A DNA stretch of 64,000 bases from Stutzerimonas stutzeri (lineage in GTDB: Bacteria > Pseudomonadota > Gammaproteobacteria > Pseudomonadales > Pseudomonadaceae). Below the pieces are notes generated by a model, which was given only the letters and a program-made list of their open reading frames with translations, made no database searches and had not been told where the DNA came from. This document shows, in pieces, positions 1 through 7,815 of this stretch; position 1 is the stretch's first letter, and the number at the start of each line of letters is the position of its first letter. A program made the translations under genes and the position numbers. The stretch lies in NCBI RefSeq assembly GCF_024448895.1, contig NZ_JAMOIC010000010.1:1-64000 (forward strand). Reading direction: 5' to 3'.

Positions 1-1
1 T

Positions 2-673
2 GATCAAACTGACGTACTGGCGTGTATCGGCCGTGAGCCGGCGCTTACCCTGCAACTGGCGCAGGCCGATGCAGGCGAGCGGCGCGCAGCACTGGAACGC
101 TTCATCCACCAACGGTTCGCCGAGCACTATCAGGCACGGGTTCGGCACTTCATGCCCTGCCTGCTGGGCCTGCATGACCAGAACGGCGAGGTGCAGGGGG
201 CGGTCGGTCTGCGCAGCGCCCAGCGTCGGCCGCTGTTTCTCGAGCGTTATCTTGACGAACCCATCGAGCAGGCCGTGAGCCAGCGCCATGGGCATACGGT
301 GCCGCGCGAGGAGATCGTCGAGGTCGGCAACCTGGCTGCGTTCGGCAACGCCTCGGCGCGCCTGCTGATCGTCGCGCTGACCGACCTGCTGGTCGCCCAG
401 GGTTTTCGATGGGTGGTGTTCACCGGCACGCCGGCCTTGCTCAACAGCTTTCAGCGCCTCGCGCTCGATCCGCTGCCACTGGGTCTGGCCGATCCGGCGC
501 GCATGGGCGATGAGCTGGCCGACTGGGGCAGCTACTACGCCAGCCGCCCGCAGCTGATGGCCGGCGAGATCCTGCCCGGCCACCAGCGCCTGCTGCAACT
601 CGGCATCTACGCCCGACTCGGCTACCAGCCGCTGTTCGATGCCACGGAGGTGCCCCATGCAGCCTGCAGCTGA
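2..673 (+). CDS. Thermostable hemolysin-family (GNAT-like) protein, 5' partial
   Basis: The reading frame is open from the first bases of the window, so the start lies upstream; 223 residues are visible. The sequence matches the 'thermostable hemolysin' (delta-VPH) family. The run around EVGNLAAFGNASARLLI and the following WVVFTGTP segment resemble the acyl-CoA-binding core of GNAT and autoinducer-synthase folds, so an acyltransferase role is more plausible than pore formation (inference). There is no obvious membrane segment in the visible part. Its 3' end overlaps the next gene by 17 bases, so the two are probably translationally coupled. Together with the ligase, diiron oxidase and SDR genes it looks like one member of a lipid-modifying operon. 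The family assignment is fairly firm; the biochemical role is unknown. Confidence 0.75.
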   Translation, partial: DQTDVLACIGREPALTLQLAQADAGERRAALERFIHQRFAEHYQARVRHFMPCLLGLHDQNGEVQGAVGLRSAQRRPLFLERYLDEPIEQAVSQRHGHTVPREEIVEVGNLAAFGNASARLLIVALTDLLVAQGFRWVVFTGTPALLNSFQRLALDPLPLGLADPARMGDELADWGSYYASRPQLMAGEILPGHQRLLQLGIYARLGYQPLFDATEVPHAACS

Positions 674-2792
674 ACGCTTCTGGGCGACGCTCGACCAGCA
701 CGCCGGCATCGCGCTGAGCGAAGGGCCACGTCAGCTGAGCTATGCCGAATTGCGCCACGAGGTCGCGGCGCGCGCCGCCCAGCTGCAACGGCTCGGCGTG
801 CAGCGCGTCGCCTTGGCGCTGGACAATGGTCTGGAGTGGGCGCTGTGGGATCTGGCCCTGCTGCGCGCCGGTCTGGTCTGCGTGCCGCTGCCGGGATTCT
901 TTTCCCCGGCGCAGCAGGAGCATGTGCTGAACCATGCCGGCATCGACTGCCTGATCGGCGCAGTCAGCTCTTTCAGCGAGCGCTGCGGCTTTCGTCCGAC
1001 CGCCGGCGACCTGTTACAGCGCCAACCGGATACCGTCACGCCGGTGCCCGACGGCACCCTGAAGATCACCTATACCTCCGGCACCACTGGCCAGCCCAAG
1101 GGCGTCTGCATGGATGCCGAAGCGCAGCTGGCGGTGGCCGAGAGCCTGCGGCAGGCCAGCCTGCCGTGCGACGTGCGACAGCACCTGTGCGTGCTGCCGC
1201 TGGCGACGCTGCTGGAGAACATCGCCGGGCTCTATGCGCCGCTGCTGGCGGGTGCGCGGGTCGAACTGCGGCCGCTGGCCGAGATCGGCTTCAGCGGTGC
1301 GGCGGGCTTCGAGCTGCAACGTTTGCGGGCCACGCTGCAGGCCAGCCAGCCGCACAGCCTGATCCTTCTGCCGCAGCTATTGCTGGCGCTGGTCAGCGCC
1401 GCTGAGCAAGGCGTGCCATTACCCGCATCGCTGCGCTTTATCGCTGTGGGTGGCGGTCGCGTGGCACCGCAGCTGCTGGAGCGCGCCGAGCGCCTCGGGC
1501 TGCCGCTGTTCGAGGGCTACGGCTTGTCCGAATGCGCCTCGGTGGTCTGCCTGAACACACCCGAGGCGCGGCGCATCGGCACGGTCGGCCGGCCGCTGCC
1601 ACACGTCGAGCTGCGCTTGGCCGACGATGGCGAGGTACTGGTGCGCGGCCCGCACATGCTCGGTTACCTCGGCGAACCGCCACTGACCGGCGAGTGGCTG
1701 GCCACCGGCGACCTAGGCCATTTCGAGGATGGCTTCCTGATCCTGCACGGGCGCAAGAAGCATCAGTTCGTTACCGCGTACGGACGCAACGTCAATCCCG
1801 AGTGGGTGGAGGCCGAGCTGGTACAGCAGGCGTCCATCGCCCAGGCCTGGCTGCATGGGGAGGCGCTGGCGCAGAACGTCGCCGTGCTCGTACCTCGCCG
1901 CCCCGAGCTGAGCGATGCCGAGCTGCAGGCGGCGGTCGAGCGGGTCAATGCCGGCCTGCCGGACTACGCCCGCGTACACCACTGGCTGCGCGCCGCCCAA
2001 GCCTTTCGCCCCGACAACGGCCTGGCCACCGCCAATGGCCGCCTGCGCCGCGACGCCCTGTTCAGCCACTACCAAACGGCCATTAACGCTCTTCTTTTTC
2101 CTGACTTCGAGGTACGCAGCATGGAATTTTTCGACCAACTGCAACAACAGACCAACAGCGAGCGCGAGTACCTGCTCGGCGCGCCGATCATCCACGCCGC
2201 GCTAGCCGGCACTGCGACCCGCGCGCAGTACATCGCTTTCCTCACCCAGGCCTATCACCACGTCAAGCACACCGTGCCGCTGTTGATGGCTTGCGGCGCA
2301 CGCCTGCCGGAGCGCCTGGAGTGGCTGCGCGAGGCGATCGCCGAATACATCGAGGAAGAAATCGGCCATCAGGAATGGATCCTCAACGACATCCGCGCCT
2401 GTGGCGGCGATGCCGAGGCGGTGCGCCACGGCCAGCCGGCACTGCCCACCGAACTGATGGTCGCCTATGTCTACGACCGCATCGCGCGGCACAACCCGGC
2501 GAGCTTCTTCGGCATGGTCAACGTGCTCGAAGGCACCAGCATCGCCCTGGCGACCCAGGCCGCCGGCGTGCTGCAGGACAAGCTCCAGCTGCCGGCCAAG
2601 GCATTCAGCTACCTGACCTCCCACGGCAGCCTGGACATGGAGCACATCGAGTTCTTCAAGAAGCTGATGAACCGCCTCGACGACGAGGACGACAAGGCCG
2701 CCGTGGTGCACACCGCTCGCGTCGTCTACCGACTCTACGGCGATATCTTCCGCAGCCTGAGCGCGCCGGAGCACAGCCATGCAACTGCGTGA
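657..2792 (+). CDS. Acyl-adenylating ligase fused to heme-oxygenase-like diiron oxidase
   Basis: This is a 711-residue protein with two domains. Residues about 1-485 are an ANL-superfamily adenylating enzyme with the P-loop-like YTSGTTGQPKG, the GYGLSE motif and an ATGDLG/GRKK hinge region. The usual C-terminal catalytic lysine position reads NGRLRR, with Arg in place of Lys. From Met489 (base 2121) a 223-residue unit resembles TenA/PqqC/UndA-type proteins. Numbered within that unit it has E80-x2-H83, E137 and H168-x3-D172-x2-H175, the ligand pattern of heme-oxygenase-like diiron oxidases. The start at 657 is set by GGAGG at 646-650. Base 2121 has its own ATG preceded by CGAGGT, so this may really be two genes joined in frame. 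The likely role is activation of a fatty or amino acid and its oxidation (inference). Confidence 0.8.
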   Translation: MQPAAERFWATLDQHAGIALSEGPRQLSYAELRHEVAARAAQLQRLGVQRVALALDNGLEWALWDLALLRAGLVCVPLPGFFSPAQQEHVLNHAGIDCLIGAVSSFSERCGFRPTAGDLLQRQPDTVTPVPDGTLKITYTSGTTGQPKGVCMDAEAQLAVAESLRQASLPCDVRQHLCVLPLATLLENIAGLYAPLLAGARVELRPLAEIGFSGAAGFELQRLRATLQASQPHSLILLPQLLLALVSAAEQGVPLPASLRFIAVGGGRVAPQLLERAERLGLPLFEGYGLSECASVVCLNTPEARRIGTVGRPLPHVELRLADDGEVLVRGPHMLGYLGEPPLTGEWLATGDLGHFEDGFLILHGRKKHQFVTAYGRNVNPEWVEAELVQQASIAQAWLHGEALAQNVAVLVPRRPELSDAELQAAVERVNAGLPDYARVHHWLRAAQAFRPDNGLATANGRLRRDALFSHYQTAINALLFPDFEVRSMEFFDQLQQQTNSEREYLLGAPIIHAALAGTATRAQYIAFLTQAYHHVKHTVPLLMACGARLPERLEWLREAIAEYIEEEIGHQEWILNDIRACGGDAEAVRHGQPALPTELMVAYVYDRIARHNPASFFGMVNVLEGTSIALATQAAGVLQDKLQLPAKAFSYLTSHGSLDMEHIEFFKKLMNRLDDEDDKAAVVHTARVVYRLYGDIFRSLSAPEHSHATA

Positions 2793-3615
2793 CGCGCGCA
2801 TCCTGCTGACTGGCGCCAGCGGCGGCATCGGCCAGGTGCTGGTCGAGCGGCTCTGCGCGAACGGCGCACGGCTGTTGTTGGTGGGACGCGACAGTCTTGC
2901 CCTGGAAGCGCTGGCGCGCCGCTATCCAGGGCAGGTCAGCCTGGTCTGCGCGGACCTCACCCAGCGCAGCGGCCGGTACACGGTGCTCGATGCCGCGCGG
3001 CGTTTCGGCGGCCTAAACTGCGTGATCAATGCCGCCGGAATCAACCAGTTCAGCCTGCTCGAACAGCAGGACGAGGACGCCATCGCCCGCCTGATCGGCG
3101 TCAACGTCACCGCCACGCTGCAGCTGACCCACCTGCTGCTGCCGCTGCTGCACCAGCAACCGCAGGCGCTGCTGGTCAACCTCGGCTCGACCTTCGGCTC
3201 CATCGGCTACCCGGGTTTCACCGCCTACTGCGCGAGCAAGTTCGCCCTGCGCGGCTTCTCCGAAGCGCTGCGGCGCGAATTGGCCGACAGCCATGTCAAG
3301 GTGCTCTACGTGGCGCCCCGCGCCACCCGCACGGCCATGAACAGCGCCGACGTGGTGGCGATGAACAACGAGCTGAAGGTAGAGATGGATGATCCGCAAG
3401 AAGTCGCGCGACAGATCGTCCATGCCATCGCCGCCGAGCGAGAGGAGCTCTACCTCGGCTGGCCGGAAAAACTCTTCGTGCGCCTCAACGGGCTCCTGCC
3501 GCGGCTGGTCGACCAGGCCTTACGCAAACAGTTGCCGGTGATCAAGCGCTTCGCCCGTGCCGACCAGCCGCTGCCGCCCTCGTCCCAACCCACCTCTATC
3601 GGAGAACACCCATGA
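2779..3615 (+). CDS. SDR family oxidoreductase
   Basis: This 278-residue short-chain dehydrogenase/reductase has the Rossmann motif TGASGGIG near residue 11, an NAAG motif, and a catalytic Ser followed by YCASK, so the Tyr and Lys are both present. The C-terminal extension after the SDR core (GWPEKLFVRLNGLLP) is typical of SDRs acting on hydrophobic acyl or ketone substrates. The gene begins 14 bases inside the end of the ligase-diiron oxidase gene, and its stop overlaps the next ATG (ATGA), so it is embedded in the operon. It would supply the NAD(P)H-dependent reduction or oxidation step of whatever product the operon makes. The substrate cannot be read from sequence. Confidence 0.88.
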   Translation: MQLRDARILLTGASGGIGQVLVERLCANGARLLLVGRDSLALEALARRYPGQVSLVCADLTQRSGRYTVLDAARRFGGLNCVINAAGINQFSLLEQQDEDAIARLIGVNVTATLQLTHLLLPLLHQQPQALLVNLGSTFGSIGYPGFTAYCASKFALRGFSEALRRELADSHVKVLYVAPRATRTAMNSADVVAMNNELKVEMDDPQEVARQIVHAIAAEREELYLGWPEKLFVRLNGLLPRLVDQALRKQLPVIKRFARADQPLPPSSQPTSIGEHP

Positions 3616-4262
3616 AGCGTCTGCTTGCTCTATGCAGCGTCCTGCTGGCGTTTGCCAGTCAACCCTCCTTCGCGCTCAGCCCGGCCGGCGAATCATCGCT
3701 GCGCCAGATCCAGACGGGCTGGGCGGAGATCAACTACCAGCTGCCCCCAGCGCAGCGCGAAGAGGCCTTCGCCCGACTCGCTTCGGAGGCCGAAAGCGCG
3801 GTGGTCGGCGAACCGCAGGCCGCCGAGCTGCACATCTGGCACGGCATCGTGCTCAGCACCTGGGCCGGCGCCAAGGGCGGGCTCGGTGCGCTGAGCCTGG
3901 TCAAGCAGGCCAAGGCCGAACTGGAGAAAGCCATCGAACTTGATCCGCAGGCCCTTGATGGCTCGGCCTACACCAGCCTCGCGAGTCTCTACTACCAGGT
4001 GCCCGGCTGGCCGATCGGCTTCGGTGACGAGGACAAGGCCGAGGCGCTGTTCAAGCAGGCGCTGGCGCTGAACCCGAACGGCATCGACCCGAACTACTTC
4101 GATGGTGATTTCCTGCTGCGCCAGAAGCGCTATGGCGAAGCACGCGCCGCACTGGAAAAAGCCATCGCCGCACCCGCCCGCCCCGGTCGCGAAGTCGCCG
4201 ATGCCGGGCGCCGCGAAGAGGCCCGCGCGCTGCTGGCCAAGGTCAAGGAAAAACTGGAATAA
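3612..4262 (+). CDS. Secreted TPR-repeat protein
   Basis: This 216-residue protein has an N-terminal signal peptide (MKRLLALCSVLLAFASQPSFA, cleavage after AFA), so it is predicted to be periplasmic. Helical tetratricopeptide-like repeats follow, best seen at AKAELEKAIELDPQALDGSA and AEALFKQALALNPN. No catalytic motif is visible. It overlaps the SDR stop by four bases (ATGA), so it belongs to the same transcript, and it may act as a periplasmic scaffold. A 62-base gap without a visible terminator separates it from the response regulator gene, so the two-component system may be co-transcribed. I recognise no specific named family. Confidence 0.8.
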   Translation: MKRLLALCSVLLAFASQPSFALSPAGESSLRQIQTGWAEINYQLPPAQREEAFARLASEAESAVVGEPQAAELHIWHGIVLSTWAGAKGGLGALSLVKQAKAELEKAIELDPQALDGSAYTSLASLYYQVPGWPIGFGDEDKAEALFKQALALNPNGIDPNYFDGDFLLRQKRYGEARAALEKAIAAPARPGREVADAGRREEARALLAKVKEKLE

Positions 4263-4324
4263 CCGGTTGCGACGGCGTTGAATGCAAAGCAATGCCACAA
4301 ACCCTTCAGGACGACAGAAACGAC

Positions 4325-4984
4325 ATGCGCATTCTGCTGGTGGAAGACGATCGTGCTCTTGGCGAGGGCATCCGCACTGCGCTGAAGCCGGAGGGTTATA
4401 CAGTGGACTGGCTGCAGGACGGTGCTAGCGCGCTGCATGCTCTGAGCCACGAGAGCTTCGAGCTGGCCATCCTCGACTTGGGCCTGCCGCGTATGGACGG
4501 TCTGGAAGTGCTCAAGCGGCTGCGCGCCAGCGCCAACCCCGTACCTGTGTTGGTACTGACCGCGCGCGATGCCACCAGTGATCGCATTGCCGGGCTGGAC
4601 GCCGGCGCCGACGATTACCTGGTCAAACCCTTCGATGTCGCCGAACTTAAGGCTCGCCTGCGCGCCCTGCTTCGGCGCAGCTTCAATCGCCCGGAGCCGA
4701 CCCTGGAGTACCGCGGCATTCTGCTCGACCCGATGAACCAGCAGGTCAGCTACCAGGGCGCGCCGATCAATCTGCCGCGCAAAGAATTCGTCCTGCTCCA
4801 CGAGCTGATTGCCCAGCCCGGCCGGGTGCTGACCCGCGATCGGCTGCAGCAGGTGCTCTACGGCTGGGACGAGGAGGTCGAGAGCAACGCCCTGGAGGTG
4901 CATATCCACCACTTGCGCAAGAAGTTCTTCCCCGAGCTGATCCGCACCGTGCGCGGGGTCGGCTATCTGGTGGACAAATGCTGA
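4325..4984 (+). CDS. OmpR-family response regulator (QseB/PmrA type)
   Basis: This 219-residue response regulator has a receiver domain with the acidic pair E7/D8/D9, the phosphoacceptor Asp51 in LAILDLGLPRMDG, and the conserved LVKPFD lysine. It ends in an OmpR/PhoB winged-helix DNA-binding domain (VEVHIHHLRKK-like region; HIHHLRKKFF visible). Translation is placed at 4325 because MRILLVEDD is the canonical N-terminus; an in-frame extension to 4292 exists but adds a non-family leader. The gene overlaps the sensor kinase start by seven bases. Its closest types are QseB and PmrA. A tandem TTCGC-TAAGG repeat upstream of the cytochrome b561 gene (6455-6475) could be its binding site. Confidence 0.92.
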   Translation: MRILLVEDDRALGEGIRTALKPEGYTVDWLQDGASALHALSHESFELAILDLGLPRMDGLEVLKRLRASANPVPVLVLTARDATSDRIAGLDAGADDYLVKPFDVAELKARLRALLRRSFNRPEPTLEYRGILLDPMNQQVSYQGAPINLPRKEFVLLHELIAQPGRVLTRDRLQQVLYGWDEEVESNALEVHIHHLRKKFFPELIRTVRGVGYLVDKC

Positions 4985-6399
4985 GGCGCTCTATCCGCAA
5001 CCGCACCCTGGTGCTGGTGCTCGGCATCCTGCTGCTGTCGCTGAGCCTGATCTCCTGGCGCAGTTATCGCGACGCTCGCCACGAGATCGAAGAGCTGTTC
5101 GACGCCCAGCTGGCGCAGAGCGCGCGGCTGGTGCAGGGGCTAGTGATGCGCCAAATGGAGCCGTCAGCCCGCCACGCGCTGCAGAGCGCCTTGGACGCCG
5201 CGGTGAACGTGCGGCGGAATCAGGGGGTGCCCGGGCATCATTACGAAACCAAACTCGGCTTTCAGGTCTACGCCGCGGATGGCAGCAGCGTGCTGCAGTC
5301 GGCCGGCGCACCGAACGGCGCCTTGCAGGAATTGGCCAACGCAGACTCGGCGTCGCCCTTCAGCGCCCTGAGTGGCGGCTATCACGACGTGCAGCTCGAC
5401 GGCCATGCCTGGCGCCTGTTCCTGTTGCACGATCCGGAGGACGAACTCTGGATTCTGGTCAGCGAGCGCGACGATGTACGCGGCGAGCTGGTCGGGAAGA
5501 TCGCCCGGCGCAGCCTGCTGCCCGACTTCATCGGCCTGCCGCTGCTTGCACTGCTGATCTGGCTGGCGGTGGGCTGGGGCTTGCGCCCGCTGGCGCACAT
5601 GGCACAGCTGCTGAAGAATCGCGATCCGGACAACCTCGCGCCGCTGCTGCTGGCGCCGCTGCCGCAGGAGTTGGAGCCGGTGGCCGCCTCGCTCAATCGC
5701 CTGCTGCAACAGGTCAATCAACTGGTCGATCGGGAAAAACGCTTCATCGCCGATGCGGCTCATGAACTGCGCACACCGCTGGCAGTGCTGCGCATTCACG
5801 CCCAGAACGCACAACAAGCCGAGCAGCAGGAGGACCGTGAAGCCGCGCTGCAGCAACTGCTGACCGGCGTCGATCGCACCACGCGTGTGGTCACCCAACT
5901 GCTCACCCTTGCCCGCCTGGAACCCAATGCGCAGCCGCTGCTTCCACAGCAACTGGACCTACTGCCGCTGTGCCGTGAATGCCTCGCCGAGCTGACGCCG
6001 CTGGCCCTGGCGCGCGATCAGGAACTGACGCTGGAAGCTGACGACGTGGCCGATCACCGGCTTCCCGGCGATGTCGCCGCGCTCGCCACGCTGCTGCAGA
6101 ATCTGGTCGGCAATGCCCTGCAGTACACGCCCGATGGCGGGCAGATTCAGGTCAGCCTCCAGACCATGGAAAACGGCGTCAGCCTGCGCGTGGATGACAG
6201 CGGTCCGGGCGTGCCGGCAGCGCAGCGCGACAAACTGTTCGAGCGCTTCTACCGCCAGGGCGACGGCCAGGGCGCGGGGCTCGGCCTGGCCATCGTCGCA
6301 CGCATCGCCGAACTGCACGGCGCGACCATCGAACTGGCGGACTCACCGCTCGGCGGGCTGCAGGTCGCCGTGCACCTGCCCCGCCAGCCACACCACTAG
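4978..6399 (+). CDS. Sensor histidine kinase (QseC/PmrB type)
   Basis: This 473-residue inner-membrane kinase has a transmembrane segment at about residues 10-27, a periplasmic domain of roughly 150 residues, a second membrane segment near 183-202, then a linker. The H-box FIADAAHELRTPLAVL places the phosphoacceptor at His262. The ATP-binding lobe shows the N-box (LLQNLVGNALQYTPDGG), the DDSGPGV motif and the GAGLGLAIV glycine box, so the enzyme looks intact. It starts inside the regulator gene. The acidic periplasmic region (DPEDELW, SERDD) could sense cations or peptides, as PmrB and QseC relatives do, but this is inference. Confidence 0.92.
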   Translation: MLRRSIRNRTLVLVLGILLLSLSLISWRSYRDARHEIEELFDAQLAQSARLVQGLVMRQMEPSARHALQSALDAAVNVRRNQGVPGHHYETKLGFQVYAADGSSVLQSAGAPNGALQELANADSASPFSALSGGYHDVQLDGHAWRLFLLHDPEDELWILVSERDDVRGELVGKIARRSLLPDFIGLPLLALLIWLAVGWGLRPLAHMAQLLKNRDPDNLAPLLLAPLPQELEPVAASLNRLLQQVNQLVDREKRFIADAAHELRTPLAVLRIHAQNAQQAEQQEDREAALQQLLTGVDRTTRVVTQLLTLARLEPNAQPLLPQQLDLLPLCRECLAELTPLALARDQELTLEADDVADHRLPGDVAALATLLQNLVGNALQYTPDGGQIQVSLQTMENGVSLRVDDSGPGVPAAQRDKLFERFYRQGDGQGAGLGLAIVARIAELHGATIELADSPLGGLQVAVHLPRQPHH

Positions 6400-6454
6400 C
6401 CCAGACCGACCAGCGGCGAGCTGCCGCGACCGCCCGCCGCAGGCGCAACGGGCA

Positions 6455-6475
6455 TTCGCTAAGGTTCGCTTAAGG
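6455..6475 (+). promoter_or_regulatory. Tandem repeat, candidate response-regulator box
   Basis: The unit TTCGC-TAAGG occurs twice in direct orientation (TTCGC TAAGG, then TTCGC TTAAGG) with about one helical turn between copies. OmpR-family regulators of the QseB/PmrA group bind direct repeats containing TTAAG at this spacing. The site lies about 45 bases upstream of the cytochrome b561 start and just upstream of a possible -10 (TAGACT, 6485-6490), where an activator would replace a -35. Regulation by the adjacent two-component system is inferred. Confidence 0.5.
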
Positions 6476-6520
6476 CTGGCGCCCTAGACTGCCGACATTC
6501 CCCTACTCGGAGTGTGTGAA

Positions 6521-7072
6521 ATGACTGCATCGAACCCTCTGGCACGCTACGGTCGCCTGAGCATTGCCCTGCACTGGCTGATGCTGCTGTTGATCGCAGC
6601 CGTCTACGCGACCATCGAACTCAAGGGCAATTTCGCCAAGGGCAGTGAACCGCGCGAACTGCTCAAGCATTGGCATTTCATGCTCGGCCTGACGGTGTTT
6701 GCACTGGTCTGGCTGCGCTTGGTTGCGCGCTGGCTGCATCCCGCACCCAGAGCGGTCGCCGGGGCCGGCTGGGAACGCGCGCTGGCCAAGCTGATGCATC
6801 TGGCGCTGTACGGACTGATGATTGGCCTGCCGCTGCTCGGCTGGCTGACCCTGAGCGCGGCGGACAAGCCGATTCCCTTCTTCGGCCTTGAGCTGCCGGC
6901 GCTGATCGGCGCCAACAAGGAGCTGGCCGGCGAGTTCAAGGAGCTGCATGAAACGCTGGCGGTGGCCGGCTACTGGCTGATCGGCCTGCACGCGGCGGCG
7001 GCCTTGTTCCACCAATACGTGCGCCGCGACGGCACCCTGTTGCGCATGCTGCCGCAGCGCCACCAGGCCTGA
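6521..7072 (+). CDS. Cytochrome b561
   Basis: This 183-residue integral membrane protein has four hydrophobic helices and the histidines expected for two heme b groups: one in IALHWLML, one in HWHFMLGL, one in LMHLALYG and one in GLHAAAALFHQ. That pattern fits the CybB/YceJ bacterial cytochrome b561 family, which moves electrons between quinol and periplasmic acceptors such as superoxide. GGAG at 6509-6512 sets the ATG at 6521 over the GTG at 6512. A tandem repeat resembling a QseB/PmrA box lies upstream and a strong terminator follows, so it is probably a monocistronic target of the adjacent two-component system. Confidence 0.9.
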   Translation: MTASNPLARYGRLSIALHWLMLLLIAAVYATIELKGNFAKGSEPRELLKHWHFMLGLTVFALVWLRLVARWLHPAPRAVAGAGWERALAKLMHLALYGLMIGLPLLGWLTLSAADKPIPFFGLELPALIGANKELAGEFKELHETLAVAGYWLIGLHAAAALFHQYVRRDGTLLRMLPQRHQA

Positions 7073-7088
7073 CGCGCAAACACGACAA

Positions 7089-7121
7089 CGCCCGGTCGAC
7101 TCACCATCGACCGGGCGTTTT
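7089..7121 (+). terminator. Rho-independent terminator after cytochrome b561
   Basis: A perfect 11-base stem (CGCCCGGTCGA / TCGACCGGGCG) with a 7-base loop is followed by TTTT. It sits 16 bases after the stop codon of the cytochrome b561 gene. Confidence 0.9.
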
Positions 7122-7815
7122 CATGGGTCAGCCGAGCAGTTCGCTGAACGGCAGATACTCTACCGTCTCGCCTTGCCATGCGTGCGGTTGCGCTTGTTAG
7201 ATGCCATTGCAAGGTTCGCGCCGTCATTGCGTGGTGCTTATTGCGGATTTTCTCGGCCGAGCAGTCCATCAGACGCGGGTCCTGCGTCGTTGCTGTTCAT
7301 AACGGGCGATACGCTCTAGGTGTCTTGGTCCGACAATGTGCGGCCTTTACCCAACCGCATGTTTCATTGATGAACGCCTCGGCCTGCAACACTCAATTGA
7401 ACGAATCCGCCCCGCAGAGTGGTCGGAAGCCACAATCGTCATCTATCCCCATCCTTTTCCCTTTAGGCCCATGACAATAGCTGAGCAGGCAAAGCAATCG
7501 AGGGAAAAGCCACCTCTCTGTAATGGCGCGGATCGGCAGCTTCTGGCCGGTAGCGGTCCTTCGCGCCCTGCACTACTCACAGCATCGGCAGATCCCAGCA
7601 ACGCTAGCGTGTTCGTCCAGCGGCTGAAGTCATTACAACCTAGCTATCCCGATGAGCGCGTAGGATTGGTCCCCGGCTAACGCACGGGTCAGGCGCGTAG
7701 CCTGGAACTCTCAGCTAGCCATTCGGCTTCGATACCTTGAGCGCGCATTCCCTTTGATGCGACGGGGCGCTCGACCTTCTCCAGAACCCGATACTCCGCT
7801 CTCAAGCTATGACGC
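7122..7815. other. Intergenic region with a possible gene relic
   Basis: About 690 bases without a convincing gene. On the minus strand, bases about 7132-7200 read as a 22-codon tail ending ETVEYLPFSELLG-stop, preceded in frame by a stop; it looks like the 3' scrap of a lost gene whose family I do not recognise. Short plus-strand open frames near 7336-7680 lack recognisable protein features and ribosome sites. The region marks the junction between the cytochrome b561 unit and the two-component/efflux island. Confidence 0.45.

Noticed and set aside
4292-4324. Longer N-terminus for the first response regulator
   Set aside because: The extra 11 residues are not part of the receiver fold; MRILLVEDD at 4325 is the normal start.
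7336-7680. 114-residue plus-strand frame after the cytochrome b561 terminator
   Set aside because: No recognised motif, no ribosome site, and the sequence includes common Pseudomonas intergenic phrases.
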